Below are positions 24,331 to 39,628 of a DNA stretch of 43,757 nt, in pieces. Position numbers and translations under genes: made by a program. This DNA comes from Reclinomonas americana ATCC 50394. Its lineage: Eukaryota; Jakobida; Jakobea; Jakobida. Where the stretch lies: positions 48,961-92,717 of the forward strand of contig PS015207.1 of NCBI GenBank assembly GCA_048213135.1. The letters run 5' to 3'. The first letter of the stretch is position 1; each line of letters starts with the position of its first letter. The notes beneath the pieces are model-generated. The model did no database searches and was not told where the DNA came from. It saw nothing but the letters and a program-made list of their open reading frames with translations.

Positions 24331-24559
24331 TCGTTGTCCATGACACCGCCACCGCCGCCGACAATGTCAGCTGGTGCCCCGGGTCATATGTGTGTGTGCG
24401 GCCCAGCGAGATTGTGCGTGTGCGTGGGCGTGTGTATCCTGAAAGTGTGGGTGTGTGGCGGTCGTGTGTATCGAATAGTACAGCCAGTGTGTTGCGCAAA
24501 TCATGTCTGTCTGTGCGTTGAGAGAGGAGGGCATCGGAGGCATGGATTCTGCAGATTAT

Positions 24560-26999
24560 TCATTCTGTTGTTGTTGTTGTGGTGGTGGTACTGCTTGTCG
24601 GCGTCACCACGGCGTCGGGCACTGGTACCTCTACGACGTCGGCCACCTCGCCCGGCGGCAGCATGGAGACCGCATGGTTGTGCACGGCGGCGTAGTGCTC
24701 GACGGCGGCAAGCAGGAACTCGACTCCGGCGCGGTCGGAGAATGAGGCCTTCTCCAGCTTCATGCGGCTGTTGGACTGGCGCTCCACAAACATCTTTGTG
24801 CGGATCTCTGTGTGTCAGAAATAGCAGCGTGGGAGGTGGGGAGAATAGCAATCAATGTGTGCGTACCAGGTGACCGCCGTGCTTGGTGACGGCGAACGCG
24901 AGATTCGGGTTGGCGTCGGCCAACAGCTGCATCTGTCGGTGTGCACGGCAAGTCAGCAATGGAGCCACGAGAGTGCACGTTAGGTGCCGACGACGCAACA
25001 TCGACAGAGTGCAGCGGAGCAAACGGGTCATCCTCGGCGTTGATCAGCAGCAGCGGAATCGGCACCTGCGCAACCAAGAGCAATGTCAGGAAAGTCTGTC
25101 CACCATGACTGTTGTTGAGCGCTGCTGCTCACCTTGTGCAAATGCCGCATGGACGAGGCGTTGTAGTAATAGTCGATCGGGGTCTTGAAATCTGCACGCA
25201 GCACCGGCGGTGAGTGTGCTGTGACCAGCATGCATGAAACCCCCCGCGCCATATCACGCTCAACTGTACACGCGAGTGGTGCAGGTGGCGTCGAATTCTT
25301 GCGCGGTCTTGGTCGCCAGGATCTCCTCCACGTTGATGCAATCGAGCTTCTCAAACTGCTCACGATTCCTGCGACGTGGCGTGTCCGGTCAGGAGAGGCA
25401 ACGCAGTAGGTGCGAGACACAACGAAAGGCATACCGTGAGACGAGGTTGCGCAGGTTACGCCCCATGCGCTTGTGGTACAGCCACTTGTTGCTGCCGCGG
25501 TTCAGTGTTTGCATGCCTGTGATGCGTGCACGACGATGAACAAGAGGCACATCCATTTTGCTGCGCAAAGACGCCACACATCACGCACCCTCGATCATGT
25601 CAAGCGGGTTGCTGACCGACACGGCGGCGACAAACGGGCACGCCTGCAGACGTGGACCAGGAGTGCCACTGTCGCCAGGGAGCAATGATGAGGACACAAC
25701 GCGAGACAAAAGGATTGCGTCTGGTCACTTTCGCCACGCAACTACGGATGCACGTGAGGCTCGTCGTCGAGCCCCGCATCCGGCAGCGGATTCAGCAAAT
25801 GGTGATGCTGGTGCTGCGGTGGACCGAACTCGGAAAGGAAGCGGCACAGGATGATGGCGCCCAGCGAGAAACCAACGGCCACCAATCTGTATGTGGGTGG
25901 AAGGACAGGAGTTGGCGACCGCAAGAAGACGAGTGGCAGAATGAAGAAAGAGAAACGCACGGGTGGTTTGGTGGGTACAGACTGGCCACGTAGTGCGAGA
26001 TCTCGTGAAAGTCCGATGTGTCGACCCCCGAGTACGCACGCGGCGACTGCCAGCAAGAGACCAGGAGTGAGAGAGAGCAGGAGACCGACACAGTCGTCGT
26101 CGACACACACACCCGCAGATCGGTCTCGCCGCAGCCGCGATAGTTGAAGACCACGGAGTGAAATCTGCGGCAACACAACGTAAGCATCCGCGCCAGGCCA
26201 GCCCACAAACTAAAACAAAACAAACCCCGCAGTCTCGTACGCATGTCGCACGAATGTTTGCACTGTGTACAGTGAGTCGTCGCCACACAAGAGCAAGATG
26301 CCCTCCCGGCAACACACCATATCGCTCATGCGAGCCGCCAGTGAGCCCATGAAACACAATCAACACAGGCGGCTGCGGCTCGCCCTCCGCCACCGCCGGT
26401 CTCCACCAATCCAACGCAACATACCCGCCATCGGTCATGTCATGCAACTCACTGCAATGACATGGACAGAGTCACACCACAGAAAATCCATAATAAGTCA
26501 AAGAGGGACGGAGGCAGCTCACCGCTCAAACGCCAGACTCGGGTGCGGACGCATCTGGGCACCGACAACTGAACGAGCGCGAAACGCACACTTCTGCCCT
26601 TCATACACACGCATACCTTTGCTCCATAGACATGCTGCAGGAGCGTTATGCGACCCCAGACGGGTGGAGGTCGCGGAGGGCGATGATCGGGCGATTCGGA
26701 GTTGAGCGACGGGCACTGCTCCACCAGTCGTCGTGTCAGCAACTCCTCATCCATGGCGCTCTCCACCGAGTCGACAGGCGGCGGGGCCTCGTGAGTGCCC
26801 ACTGCGTCGTCACCAGCACTCACTGCAGTGTGTGCGCGCCAAAGAGTGAGTAAACAAACAGAGAGTGTTGCACAGAGTGTGTCGCACCTGTGAGGTGGCA
26901 GTGGTGGCATGGACTGGCCACGACCACACGCAGTTCACCAGAGGCAGGCTTGTCGCCACCAGACGCGTGCAGTGTGGACGACGACGAGGAGGAACCCAT
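24560..26999 (-). CDS. ABHD1/ABHD3 (EMB8/YheT-like) alpha/beta hydrolase
   Basis: Minus-strand gene from MGSSSSS at 26999 to a stop at 24560, with about a dozen short exons. In order: a low-complexity N-terminus; a block LLTRRLVEQCPSLNSE; the family-typical DGGYVALDWWRP then VLIVFHGLTGGSHERY (oxyanion region); VVFNYRGCGETDLR; the nucleophile elbow GFSLGA (around 25855-25875); VAAVSVSNPLD; NAEDDPF with the acid residue (around 25021-25045); and KHGGHL with the catalytic histidine (around 24867-24890). The Ser-Asp-His triad is complete. Animal ABHD3 acts on medium-chain and oxidised phospholipids and other members on esters; the substrate here is unknown. The C-terminal tail ends in a Thr run. 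It converges on Rab2 (229 bases between stops) and diverges from the next gene with 73 bases between starts. Confidence 0.88.
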
Positions 27000-27072
27000 C
27001 GCGTGTCTGTCACGAACAAGCGAAAGGACGAGGACAAGCGTCGTCCTCTGTCTGTGTTGCAGTGAGAGCACT
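27000..27072. promoter_or_regulatory. Short divergent promoter interval
   Basis: Only 73 bases lie between the ABHD start (minus) and the next plus-strand start. Transcription in both directions must begin within or near this interval or inside the opposing 5' end. No specific element is recognised. Confidence 0.4.
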
Positions 27073-29524
27073 ATGTCACTCCCGCCGCTCGCTGTGACCT
27101 CTGCTGATGGTGTGTACCATCACGCGCGATCGGGCTTTGTGTTGCCGTCGATGCCTGCTGGGTGGATCGCCCTCGCACCGCGACGAGTGAGCGAGATCCT
27201 CTGTCTCATGTCGCCCGAGCTCACCTCGCAGCCTGTCAGTGAGCACATTCCACTGGCGCAAATGTTGCGCGCTTTGTGTGTGTGTGTATGTGTGGCGACT
27301 TTGCTGCGACACTCATGCGTTTGCAGGGCTGAGATTTCCGTGGAGAGTGTGCCCGCGGCACAGCGCACTGTGCAGGAGTACATGGCGTATATGTTCAACG
27401 ACATTGAGCAGAACATGCTCAGTTGCGTCTCGTCAGCTGCAGTCCACCTGCTGATCCGCACGCTGACAATGATTGCAAATGAAAACAGTGACGCTGATGA
27501 TGGCTTCACCGTCAGCGCGACCGCAGACGGAGAAGATGAGCATTCCGTTCCTGGGAGGCGATGTATGGTGCGCGGAGAGCTGCTTTGTGGTGCCGGGCCT
27601 CGGACCGGTGTTGTCGTTCTGGTTGGCGTGCGCGGAGGTCGATGGGCGGTTGTACACTGTAACAATGACCACGTCGACGGCCGGTGACAGGTACCAGCAG
27701 TGCAAGGCGGCGGCGGTGTATGTGAGTTGCTGTTTGTTTCTCGCTCTACGTGTCCACGCAGGCGCTCATTCGTCGGTGGTCCAGATTGTCGAGCATGCGT
27801 ACTTGGACTTTGGGAGGAGTTGCGACGATGATGCCGCAGTTGTCGGATGGCTTGCTGATCTCTGTGTGCATCTCGCAGTCCCGGAGTCGCCCGTCAAACG
27901 GACGCTGCACCTGTGGAATCATTTGCTCCAGTGCGAGGTGCCCGCGGCGTGGAATTTCGACTGGGAGTCGGCCGATAAGCGAGTGGCGATGCACATGGTG
28001 GTGCGTTTGGCGCTGAGTGGCGACTTTGTGTGCTCGTCGTGCCCTCACCAGGGGTGCGGAGGTCATAGAGGGCTGGCAGAGTGCAAGAGGCCACCGTGCA
28101 CAAATGCGCGCTGGCGGTGCACCACCCACCGGCGTCGTACATCAAGGTGAGATGCACGGAGTTTGTGGCCCCTCGCCGCTCGTCCATCAACTCTACTCGT
28201 CGACATTGTGCAGACGGTCGCCTTGCGCGCTGCAACGAGCTGCACGGAACTCGAAGCGGTAAAGGAGAGCACTACGATGCAGTCGAATGGTATCGAGTGG
28301 ACAGTGTCGGAGGATCGACTGCTGGCGGGAGAGGTAGTGGATTCGGTCTCCCTCCTCCGCTGCGACTCATCCTCACTGTATGCTGTTCACAAGGCTGCCG
28401 GCAAGGTACTCTTCATGTGGGTCACGGTGGCCGACTTGCGGTAAGTGACTGCATTATAAACAAAGGATGCAGCCGTGTGTGAGCTGACCACTGCGCCGAC
28501 CAGGCTTTACGTCGTCTCCACTGTGCAAGACGCCGCATGTGCCGACGGAGGCCTGAAAGACTTTGTTAGCAGCATCCGACTGCTGGATCCATGTGGTGCG
28601 CATGTGCACACCTGTTAGTTGTGTTGTTTTCATTGTCGTCATCTTCCCCCTTTCGCAGACTTGCAATCTCGGCCGCCCAGCTCGCTGCAGCGATTATCCG
28701 GTGCGTAAACCCTCATCGATGGCGACGCTTGTCGGTCCGAGTACTCACCGTGTGTCCGCATGCAGGCAAGATGTGCGGCACCGTTCACTATGAGGATGCG
28801 CGACTCGGGTTCTGCATCGATGTACCGATTCAGTGGGAACGACAAGAGGTGCGCGCGTTGCAGAGCGCCTCCCTCATTCTTCCCGTGTGGAGACGTTGAC
28901 GTTGTCGTCATTTCTCGCAGTTTGGCAACGTGACGCAATTCCAACCCGCGGCGCACTCCTCTGTGGCCGTGACTCGCGTTTCGTAAGCCCGAACGTGTCA
29001 CAGTTGTCGCGGCCGTGCACTGACTCCCCCAGCAGGTCCTCATCGACCCGATTCCACCATCGGCGAGGAGAGAGGAGGCCGCTGACTCGTTCTGCGAACA
29101 GCTCGTCTTCTGCCAGTCTGGCGAGGTGGAGGACAGCAAGACCGAATACGATGACGATGGAAACTACGTCATTCACATGGAGGTGCGTGGAGGACGTAAT
29201 CACGGAGGGAAGACTCTCTCGTCCTCATGCCGTGTGCACAGTATTCGGTCCAGTCCGGCGGAGCCGTGCTTCGCGGCCTCGTCAAGGTGCCTGCCCACTT
29301 TGCTCAGCACTCCACTCACTGCATGGCCTGACCTGCATGCTTGCACAGCTCATTGCTACCTCGGAAAACCTGGTGTGCTTCACCTTCCAGACTTCGAACG
29401 TACGTCGTCGCTGTGATTCACACTCACTCGCTTGTGCTCACTCACTGCGCGCATGCAGCGACCGGACATGGTGGAAGTGGTGCGATCCGTGTGCTGCCCG
29501 TCGTTCAAGCTGCTGAAGAAGTAA
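27073..29524 (+). CDS. Protein with possible tandem Mog1/PsbP-like alpha/beta repeats
   Basis: Starts MSLPPLAVTSADG at 27073 and ends PSFKLLKK at 29524. Frame-consistent introns include 27422-27488 (GTTGCG...CAG) and short ones near 27720-27765, 28441-28503, 28739-28767, 28848-28920, 29180-29240 and 29413-29458. The protein appears to repeat a unit of the type (G)-aromatic-x-(F/V)-x-(V/I)-P followed by strands and a helix ending in V.S: for example GFVLPSMPAGWIAL; GLYVVSTVQ-like strands before DFVSSIRLL; and GFCIDVPIQWE leading to LIATSENLVCFTFQTSN and VVRSVCCPSF. This pattern is reminiscent of Mog1/PsbP/DcrB folds, in which the last helix ends near a Ser-Phe. The family assignment is tentative. 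It could alternatively be an unrelated alpha/beta repeat protein. No signal peptide or membrane helix is seen, so it is probably cytosolic. Confidence 0.5.
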
Positions 29525-29564
29525 ACGTAAAGACACGCGTCCTGCATGATCAATTTCGTTTTGC

Positions 29565-31996
29565 ATGGACCTCGCCGAGTTCTCGGGTGCCTCCTTCTCC
29601 CCCGCTCGGTGGGTGAACGAGCGTGTGGAAGAACTCGAGCACAGTGGCTCCACACATCCACTGGAGGTAACACAGACGCACTCACGATGTGCAAACGCAC
29701 GCACTCATCCATGCAACACAGAGTCAAATCAATGGCGTGGTATTCAAGCTGCAGCTCACCCTACAAGACCTCTTCCACAACCTCGACGAAACCTCTGCAC
29801 AGCTCATGACGCGATTACCTCGGTTCGCTCACTCTCATCTCTCACTCTCTTTCCTCCTGCCTCTCGCTCACACTCTCTCTCTCTCTCCACCAGTGTCGAG
29901 GTGGAGATCAACCGACTGGAGCGCGACGCAAAGCACTTGCGGGAGACTGTGTTGGAGCTGCGCGATCGCGCTGGACAAGTGCACACACACACGCGACAGT
30001 TTGTGGGCGCACTCGACGAGCTGGACAGCGCACAACGACGCATTCGTCAGTGCGCAGAGACTCTGCAGCATGCTGTGCGTGTGCAACAGGTGCTCTCGTC
30101 GGTGGACCACGTCTCCTTCACGGGTGACATACGATCGACGGAGGTGTGCCGCGCATGTGAGGCGCACAAGAGATCAGAAAAAGAGGCTGAATGTTGTGCG
30201 CGGCTGACGCAGATTGTCGACAAGGTGGAGGTGCTGACCTCGAGTCTGGAGGCGCTGAGCTCGTTTGACGAGTTTGCCGACCAGCGCAAGGTGGTGGACG
30301 CGTTTCAGTCGCGTCTGGAGGCGGCGCTGGTGCCGCGATTCTCCGCGGCGGTGACGGCACGCGACGAGACCGATGCGCACGACTGCCTGGCACTCTTCAG
30401 TAAGGTGGGGCGAGTTGATCGCGCCATGCGTGAGTACGTGCAGTTGCGTACGGCCGATGTGCGCGCGTTGTGGCGCGAGTGTCTGGCGCCGCCGGCCGCC
30501 GACGCCACCATGACCGAGGCCCCGGCGGTGCACGGGGCGCATCTCCTGTCGCGATCGATACCGCAGTTTTACACGCGTGCGATGGAGCTGATTGAGCGCG
30601 AGGTGAGCGCGCTGTGTACCACTGATCCTCACTTGCACACTCGGTTGTGCTGCTCACTCGATTCGCGCGCAGGCCGAGTGGTGCAATCGCGTCTTCCCCG
30701 AGTCAGTGCAGCAGGAACCGCTGCGCGACCTCATCTCCACTTCCCTGTCGACCCTCCACCCGAGCTCGGGTGAGGTGCTTGAGCGAGCCGTCGCCGAGGC
30801 CATGCAGGGAACAGGTTGGTGGCACGCTGTTGCGAGGAGCAGGTGCTGTGCAAGACTCACCCTCCTGCTGCGCGGTTGTAGGAGCGAGCAGTGCCACCGT
30901 ACAGCTCACTGAATTGCTGCGTGCTGCTGCCGAGTTCGCCTCGGCGCTGGACCGTCTGTTTGGCCGGCAGAGTGCCGGTGAGTGGACGCGCGTGCATGCT
31001 GCGGTCATGTATACGATCGTGTGCGCCTCACTCGTGAGCCGCAGCGTTTGCGCCCTTTGAAGAACTCATTCTGCGTCCGTTGCTGGAGCACTGGCGGCAC
31101 TTTGGGTACTACGAGCAACGACGGCTACGGGTGTTTGTCGATCGGCTCAACTGGGTTGCGTAGCGCTTTGTTTATGGTGAATAGAGGCGCAACATTCTTA
31201 ACTTTGTGCAGAGCCACAAGGCGGGTGGTGCGGACTCGTTTGATCGCGACTGTCTCGAGAGCTTCCAGAGTGCCTTCACCGAGTGTCTGCGAGTGCCCGA
31301 GTACTGCCGTGAGCTCACTTGCGGTCTCGAGTGCACGCAAATCCCCAGCATCGTCAATGTTGCGCCTATTGCCTTGATCGTCGCCGCCAGGTGTGCCACT
31401 TGCTGAATGGGAGAGGGTGGGGCTGTTACAGGACTGCATCACGTACTGTTTTGGTTACGCTGGTGGCTTTGTCGATGGCCTTGTCAAGAATGCCGTTTCG
31501 CGCTACAAGACAGCCAAGCGAGGGTTCGTGCTGCATGCATCACTTACGTGCAGGGAGAATGCTTATGATTGACACAGAGACAACGAGGAAAACGCACAAA
31601 TCCAACGCAGCCTGCGTGTCCTGCAGGTCCGATCATGTGTTTCTTCTTCACACCAAACGATGATGACCCTACTAACATGTCGAACGCAGTTGACCTTTGC
31701 TTTGACATCGCGGCTTCGCGAATTCGAGTCGGAGCTGCGTTCCGAGATGCTGGATCTGCGCATGCATCTTCTCGATCCCGTTACGGGCCAGTTGTCCACA
31801 CAGTTGCGTTATTCACCGTTCCGCAGAGATGAACTCGCGCACTCACGTGCACCGTCGTCGTGCTCTTTTTAAAACGCGCAACAGGCTCCCGACCTCGGCA
31901 CGTCTGTACTGTGTGCAATTCCCTGAACAGGAAGTGCACGCAGTCGCGTTGTTACAGGTCAGTGATTGGTGGAGTTTTGCATGCTGGCACCTTCCA

Positions 31997-32035
<39 letters not shown>

Positions 32036-33073
32036 GCGCGCGCGCTCTCCTTGGGTGATGCAGTCGATCCAGCAAGGTGTGTGTGCGCGCTGCGATGGTG
32101 TGCTACTGACATCCACATCTATAGCTAACTAGATTCAACAGGTGGAACATCGCTTCTGGCCGTGTCGTTCTCCAAGCTGGAGGAGTTCTCGCGGCAAGTA
32201 CACGACTATGTGCACCAAGTCATGTTCTGGCACATTTCACATCACCTGTCTACCATGCCGAAACTCAAGGTTTGCTTGATCAGTGCACACACCACACACG
32301 CAGAGAGCTGTTGTGACGGTAGCCAACTGTGTTTGTGTTGCGTGTTAGGCCGAGTGGGAAAAGGAGTCGGCGGCCGGTGGACAGCCGTCGTTCTCGTTCT
32401 CGCTGTCGCCGTCCGAGTACATCTCCTTCACGGGCGACCAGCTGCTGTCCCTGTTGCATCAACTGGAGTCGATGACGAGTGCGTCGGCCGACGATACATC
32501 ACCAGAAAGGTTGAATAGTGGAATGCACTCGTGGTCAGTCTTTTGTAATGCTAACCTTCTATCGCGCACAGTGGTCTCTTCTGGCTCAAGTCCGTGGCAG
32601 GAACCACCGTGTCGACGTTTATGCAACACATTGCCAGTATTGCAATATTATCGCCTCATGGCGCTCAGCAACTCTCCGCCGACATTCGTTGCGCTCCGCT
32701 TCCTCTGCGAGGTTTCAAGTTATCTCTGTGGTGCTCACTTCTGTCGGCGTGCAGAGTATCTGCGCAACATTCTCAACGCCATTGGCCACGAATCGGTGCC
32801 GCTGTTGGACGAGTTGAAGACCGTGGTGGAAATGTCGGCCGGCACTGCACAGTTACCCTGTCGCCCCGTTCCCCTTCCCTGTCGTCCTCTCAATTGTCTC
32901 CTCCTGGCAGAACATTCGATCCACGCAAGTTCACGCGCATCGATCTGCGTGTGGCCGAGAAGATTGCGCAGGCCAAGGCCGCCTTTCGTACTCGTCCTGT
33001 CGGAGGAGCTGCAGCTGGTGGCGCCGCAGCAGGTGGTGGCAGTACCCCGACTGCTCCACCTCGTCCAAGATAG
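29565..33073 (+). CDS. COG7: Conserved oligomeric Golgi complex subunit 7
   Basis: Subunit of lobe B of the COG tethering complex, needed for retrograde traffic within the Golgi. The N-terminus MDLAEFSGASFSPARWVNE corresponds to the COG7 signature (acidic N-terminus, then F....W.N). It continues over exons 29565-29666, 29722-29822 and 29894 onward with LQLTLQDLFHNLDETSAQLM and a long helical coiled region (EVEINRLERDAKHLRETVLE). Next come RMREYVQL-like and QFYTRAMELIERE blocks, FDRDCLESFQSAFTECL and DCITYCFGYAGGF. The C-terminal helical bundle has EYLRNILNAIGHESVPLLDE near the end, again as in COG7. An Ala/Gly-rich tail closes at 33073. Introns carry CT tracts. The stop of the preceding gene is only 40 bases upstream, leaving little room for a promoter. 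Confidence 0.88.
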
Positions 33074-33158
33074 CCTATCTCGCTTTTCGAGGGACACGAG
33101 AATGCATGGCTGACTGTGATGCACCCTTCGCCAGAAAATTTGTGTTATTATTATTCAC

Positions 33159-34482
33159 TTAACAGACAGATTGTGCTGTTCTGGTTGGCAGCGACCCGCT
33201 AACAGCAAGTACGGTTGACGAGCCGCTGCGCGACTGCGACGTCATGCCAGCTGTGCTGTTGTACCGATTCAAAAAGTCGCGCAGAGTACCGGCTTCGCCA
33301 GTGTTGGCACGCGACAATGAGCGCGGCGCCATGGTCAGGAGCTGGGCGCGATGCAGCACTCGGTATGGCGTGTTTGTTGGTGGTAGTTGAATATCGTTGC
33401 GTTCCATGGTCCAGTGTGCAGAGCTATCGAGTGCTCGATCGGCGGCGTACTGTGCGTGCGTTGGAATTGTCAGCAACGTGGAGGTATTTGACGAAGGCAG
33501 TCCAATGGTTGCTCACCATGCGGAGACCGTGCGACGATGCAAAAGTGACGACTGTGCGTGCGGGAGTTGCTTTCCCAGAGGGCTTGCGCTGCATGCTGGT
33601 GGTGCTCTGGTAGCGGAAGCTGCCGCTGTCGGACGAATCGAAGGTGTCTGCATGGAAGACAACGAGAACGGTAAATTTTCGTGATTCAAGTGCTGAAGCT
33701 TTTTTTGCGCAGGACTCACCAGCCGAGCGCGGACGCCTTGTCCCGAGTTTGTAGGAGCTGCCACGCACGGCCACGGCCGGTCCAATGCGCTTGCCCTGCG
33801 GCGAGTACACCATCTTGACTCGCGACCGCAGTGAGCTTGACATGGCGGCCTCCTCCTCGTCCACCTCGTCGTCGCCAAAGACAGTGGGTGTGTCGTGCGC
33901 CGGATCCGAGCCGGCACTGGAAGCCTGGAGTGGCGACATGTCGGAGCCGTCGTAGAAACCGCGGTCGTATTGCGGCAGGCCTCCGAGCAGCACGTCTTCG
34001 CCGCGGGCGTCGACTACCACATTGATGCGTGAGCCGCGCAGGAGACGGTGCCGGCTGACTCGGTTGCGACGCGGCGGCGTGCCGAAGCGCAACAAATCGC
34101 TGCCGTGTCGCGCAGCTTCGGTGCTGCTCTCGGCCGAATCGAGGTCGAGAGATCGATACAGCGACCGGCGAGAATTGCCGTATGGTTTCTTCTTCGGCGG
34201 CATCGCCGCCGTTATTGCGCCGGCATCGAGGAGATCGCCGCTCACCACGCGCACCACCGACGGCAGCGAGGGGAGCGATGTGGCGTCGGTGGAGGCGTGT
34301 AGGTAGCCGTGCAGGTCGGCCGATGGTGGCGGCGGCATGTGCTGTGGTGGCGGCTGCTTGAAGGCCACCGTCCCCGTGGTCACGGCGCCAGGGGCGACGC
34401 GGAAGCGGCTGCTGTGGTTGCGTACCGAGGGAGCGTGGAGCGAGGTCACATCGCCGATGTGGGGGGAGTGCACGCAGCCCAT
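33159..34482 (-). CDS. Predicted N-myristoylated, largely disordered protein
   Basis: The chosen start at 34482 gives MGCVHSPHIGD, a strong N-myristoylation motif (Gly2, Ser6) with Cys3 available for palmitoylation. An upstream in-frame Met at 34533 would bury it and is disfavoured. The body is Pro-, Ser- and Arg-rich with basic stretches (PPKKKPYGNSRRSLYRSLDL), an acidic run (DDEVDEEEA) and few hydrophobic residues, so it is probably unstructured. Introns at about 33718-33635 (GTGAGT...CAG on the minus strand) and about 33518-33422 lead to a last exon ending with the stop at 33159. No enzyme domain is recognised. A membrane-tethered adaptor or regulator is the simplest reading, but that is inference from the lipidation signal alone. 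It converges with COG7, 85 bases between stops. Confidence 0.6.
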
Positions 34483-35264
34483 GTTCAGAAAGAGATTCGC
34501 GGCAGGATACAGCAGCGGTACACAAGATCCCAACGTGTGTTCGTGCGCGTGTGCGTGTCTCGGTGCGTGCGTGCGTGTGAGTGTGCGATGGGAAAGTGCT
34601 GAATGTGCGCTCTCTCACACAACCCCACAACAGCAATAAAGAGGGTAGTATGAGGGACGAGGATTCTTCCCGCATAATTGCAACGCTTTCGCATAGTTTC
34701 CTTCTGTGTTTCAATCGCGTCGTCCTCTGCGTGCACTCCAATTAACAGCGAGGCGAACAGCGGGCAACCGGCAACAGTATAGGGGCGACAGCATGTGACG
34801 AGCCGGCGCCTTCTGCGATGTGCGAGATGTGCATCGTGAATCGTGCGCTTGATGTGCGACTCGTTGCCTAATTTTATCCGTGTCCAGTCTCCAACTCTCC
34901 AATTTTGGCATCAATTTGCACAACTTCTTCTGTCTCTCTCTCAGTCTTGCTTTGCCAGTCAGGCTCCCGGTGGCGACGAGTGGGCGTTTTGGGGGTGCAT
35001 AATATCGATTGGGTTGGAGGACAAGCTGATGCCTGTATGTTGGTCACAGGGCATTTTTCATTTCATGTCTCGACATGCCGTGTCGTCCCGTATGCCAGCA
35101 AAAAGATGCACTGTCACTGTGACAAGTCATCTCGTAGACGCCACCGGCACGGACCCGCGCGCACATGCACGAACTTGGGGGGGTTCGCCGGTATAGGGTG
35201 TCGTGGGCGAAAAACCGTTGCGCCACCGTTTTTCTAATAAATTGTCCAGCACGAATCTCGTATC
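34483..35264. other. Spacer between two minus-strand genes
   Basis: About 780 bases separate the stop of the MCM9 gene from the start of the myristoylated protein. The first 150 bases beyond the latter's start are CA/GT-rich. The remainder has short open frames on both strands without coding bias or splice context. I see no gene here; it should contain the promoter of the downstream gene and the 3' end of MCM9. Confidence 0.5.
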
Positions 35265-39248
<3,984 letters not shown>

Positions 39249-39628
39249 GACGAAAGTGAGTGGGGTTTGCATGAGACAATCATTCAAACAAATGCGGCTT
39301 GCTCGCTCAACGAATGTTCCAGTTGCTTTCTCGGCAAGAATCGAAGAAGCGTGAGCATCGCCATATAGACAACCAAGTACAGATGAAGATGCAAAAATAC
39401 ACAGAGTTGCATTACTCAATGTTGGCAACTATAAGGGACCGATCCGGTACGGTGCACGTCAATCTCTCGGTCTCCGTCCAAGCTCTTAAGCTTGCCAACA
39501 GCAGGCACACAGGAGAAGATGAGCGGCCGATGACTTTGTTGATTCGCTGGAACTTGCGATGGAGTCCAGACGCTTGTTTGTGTCGACCCAATCCACCAGC
39601 GACAGCTAGCGCGAGGAAGAGTCATTTC

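Noticed and set aside
33716-34741. A 341-codon minus-strand frame in another phase over the myristoylated protein gene
   Set aside because: Arg/Pro/His-rich shadow. The chosen frame keeps splice continuity, the MGCVHS start and a gene-like composition.
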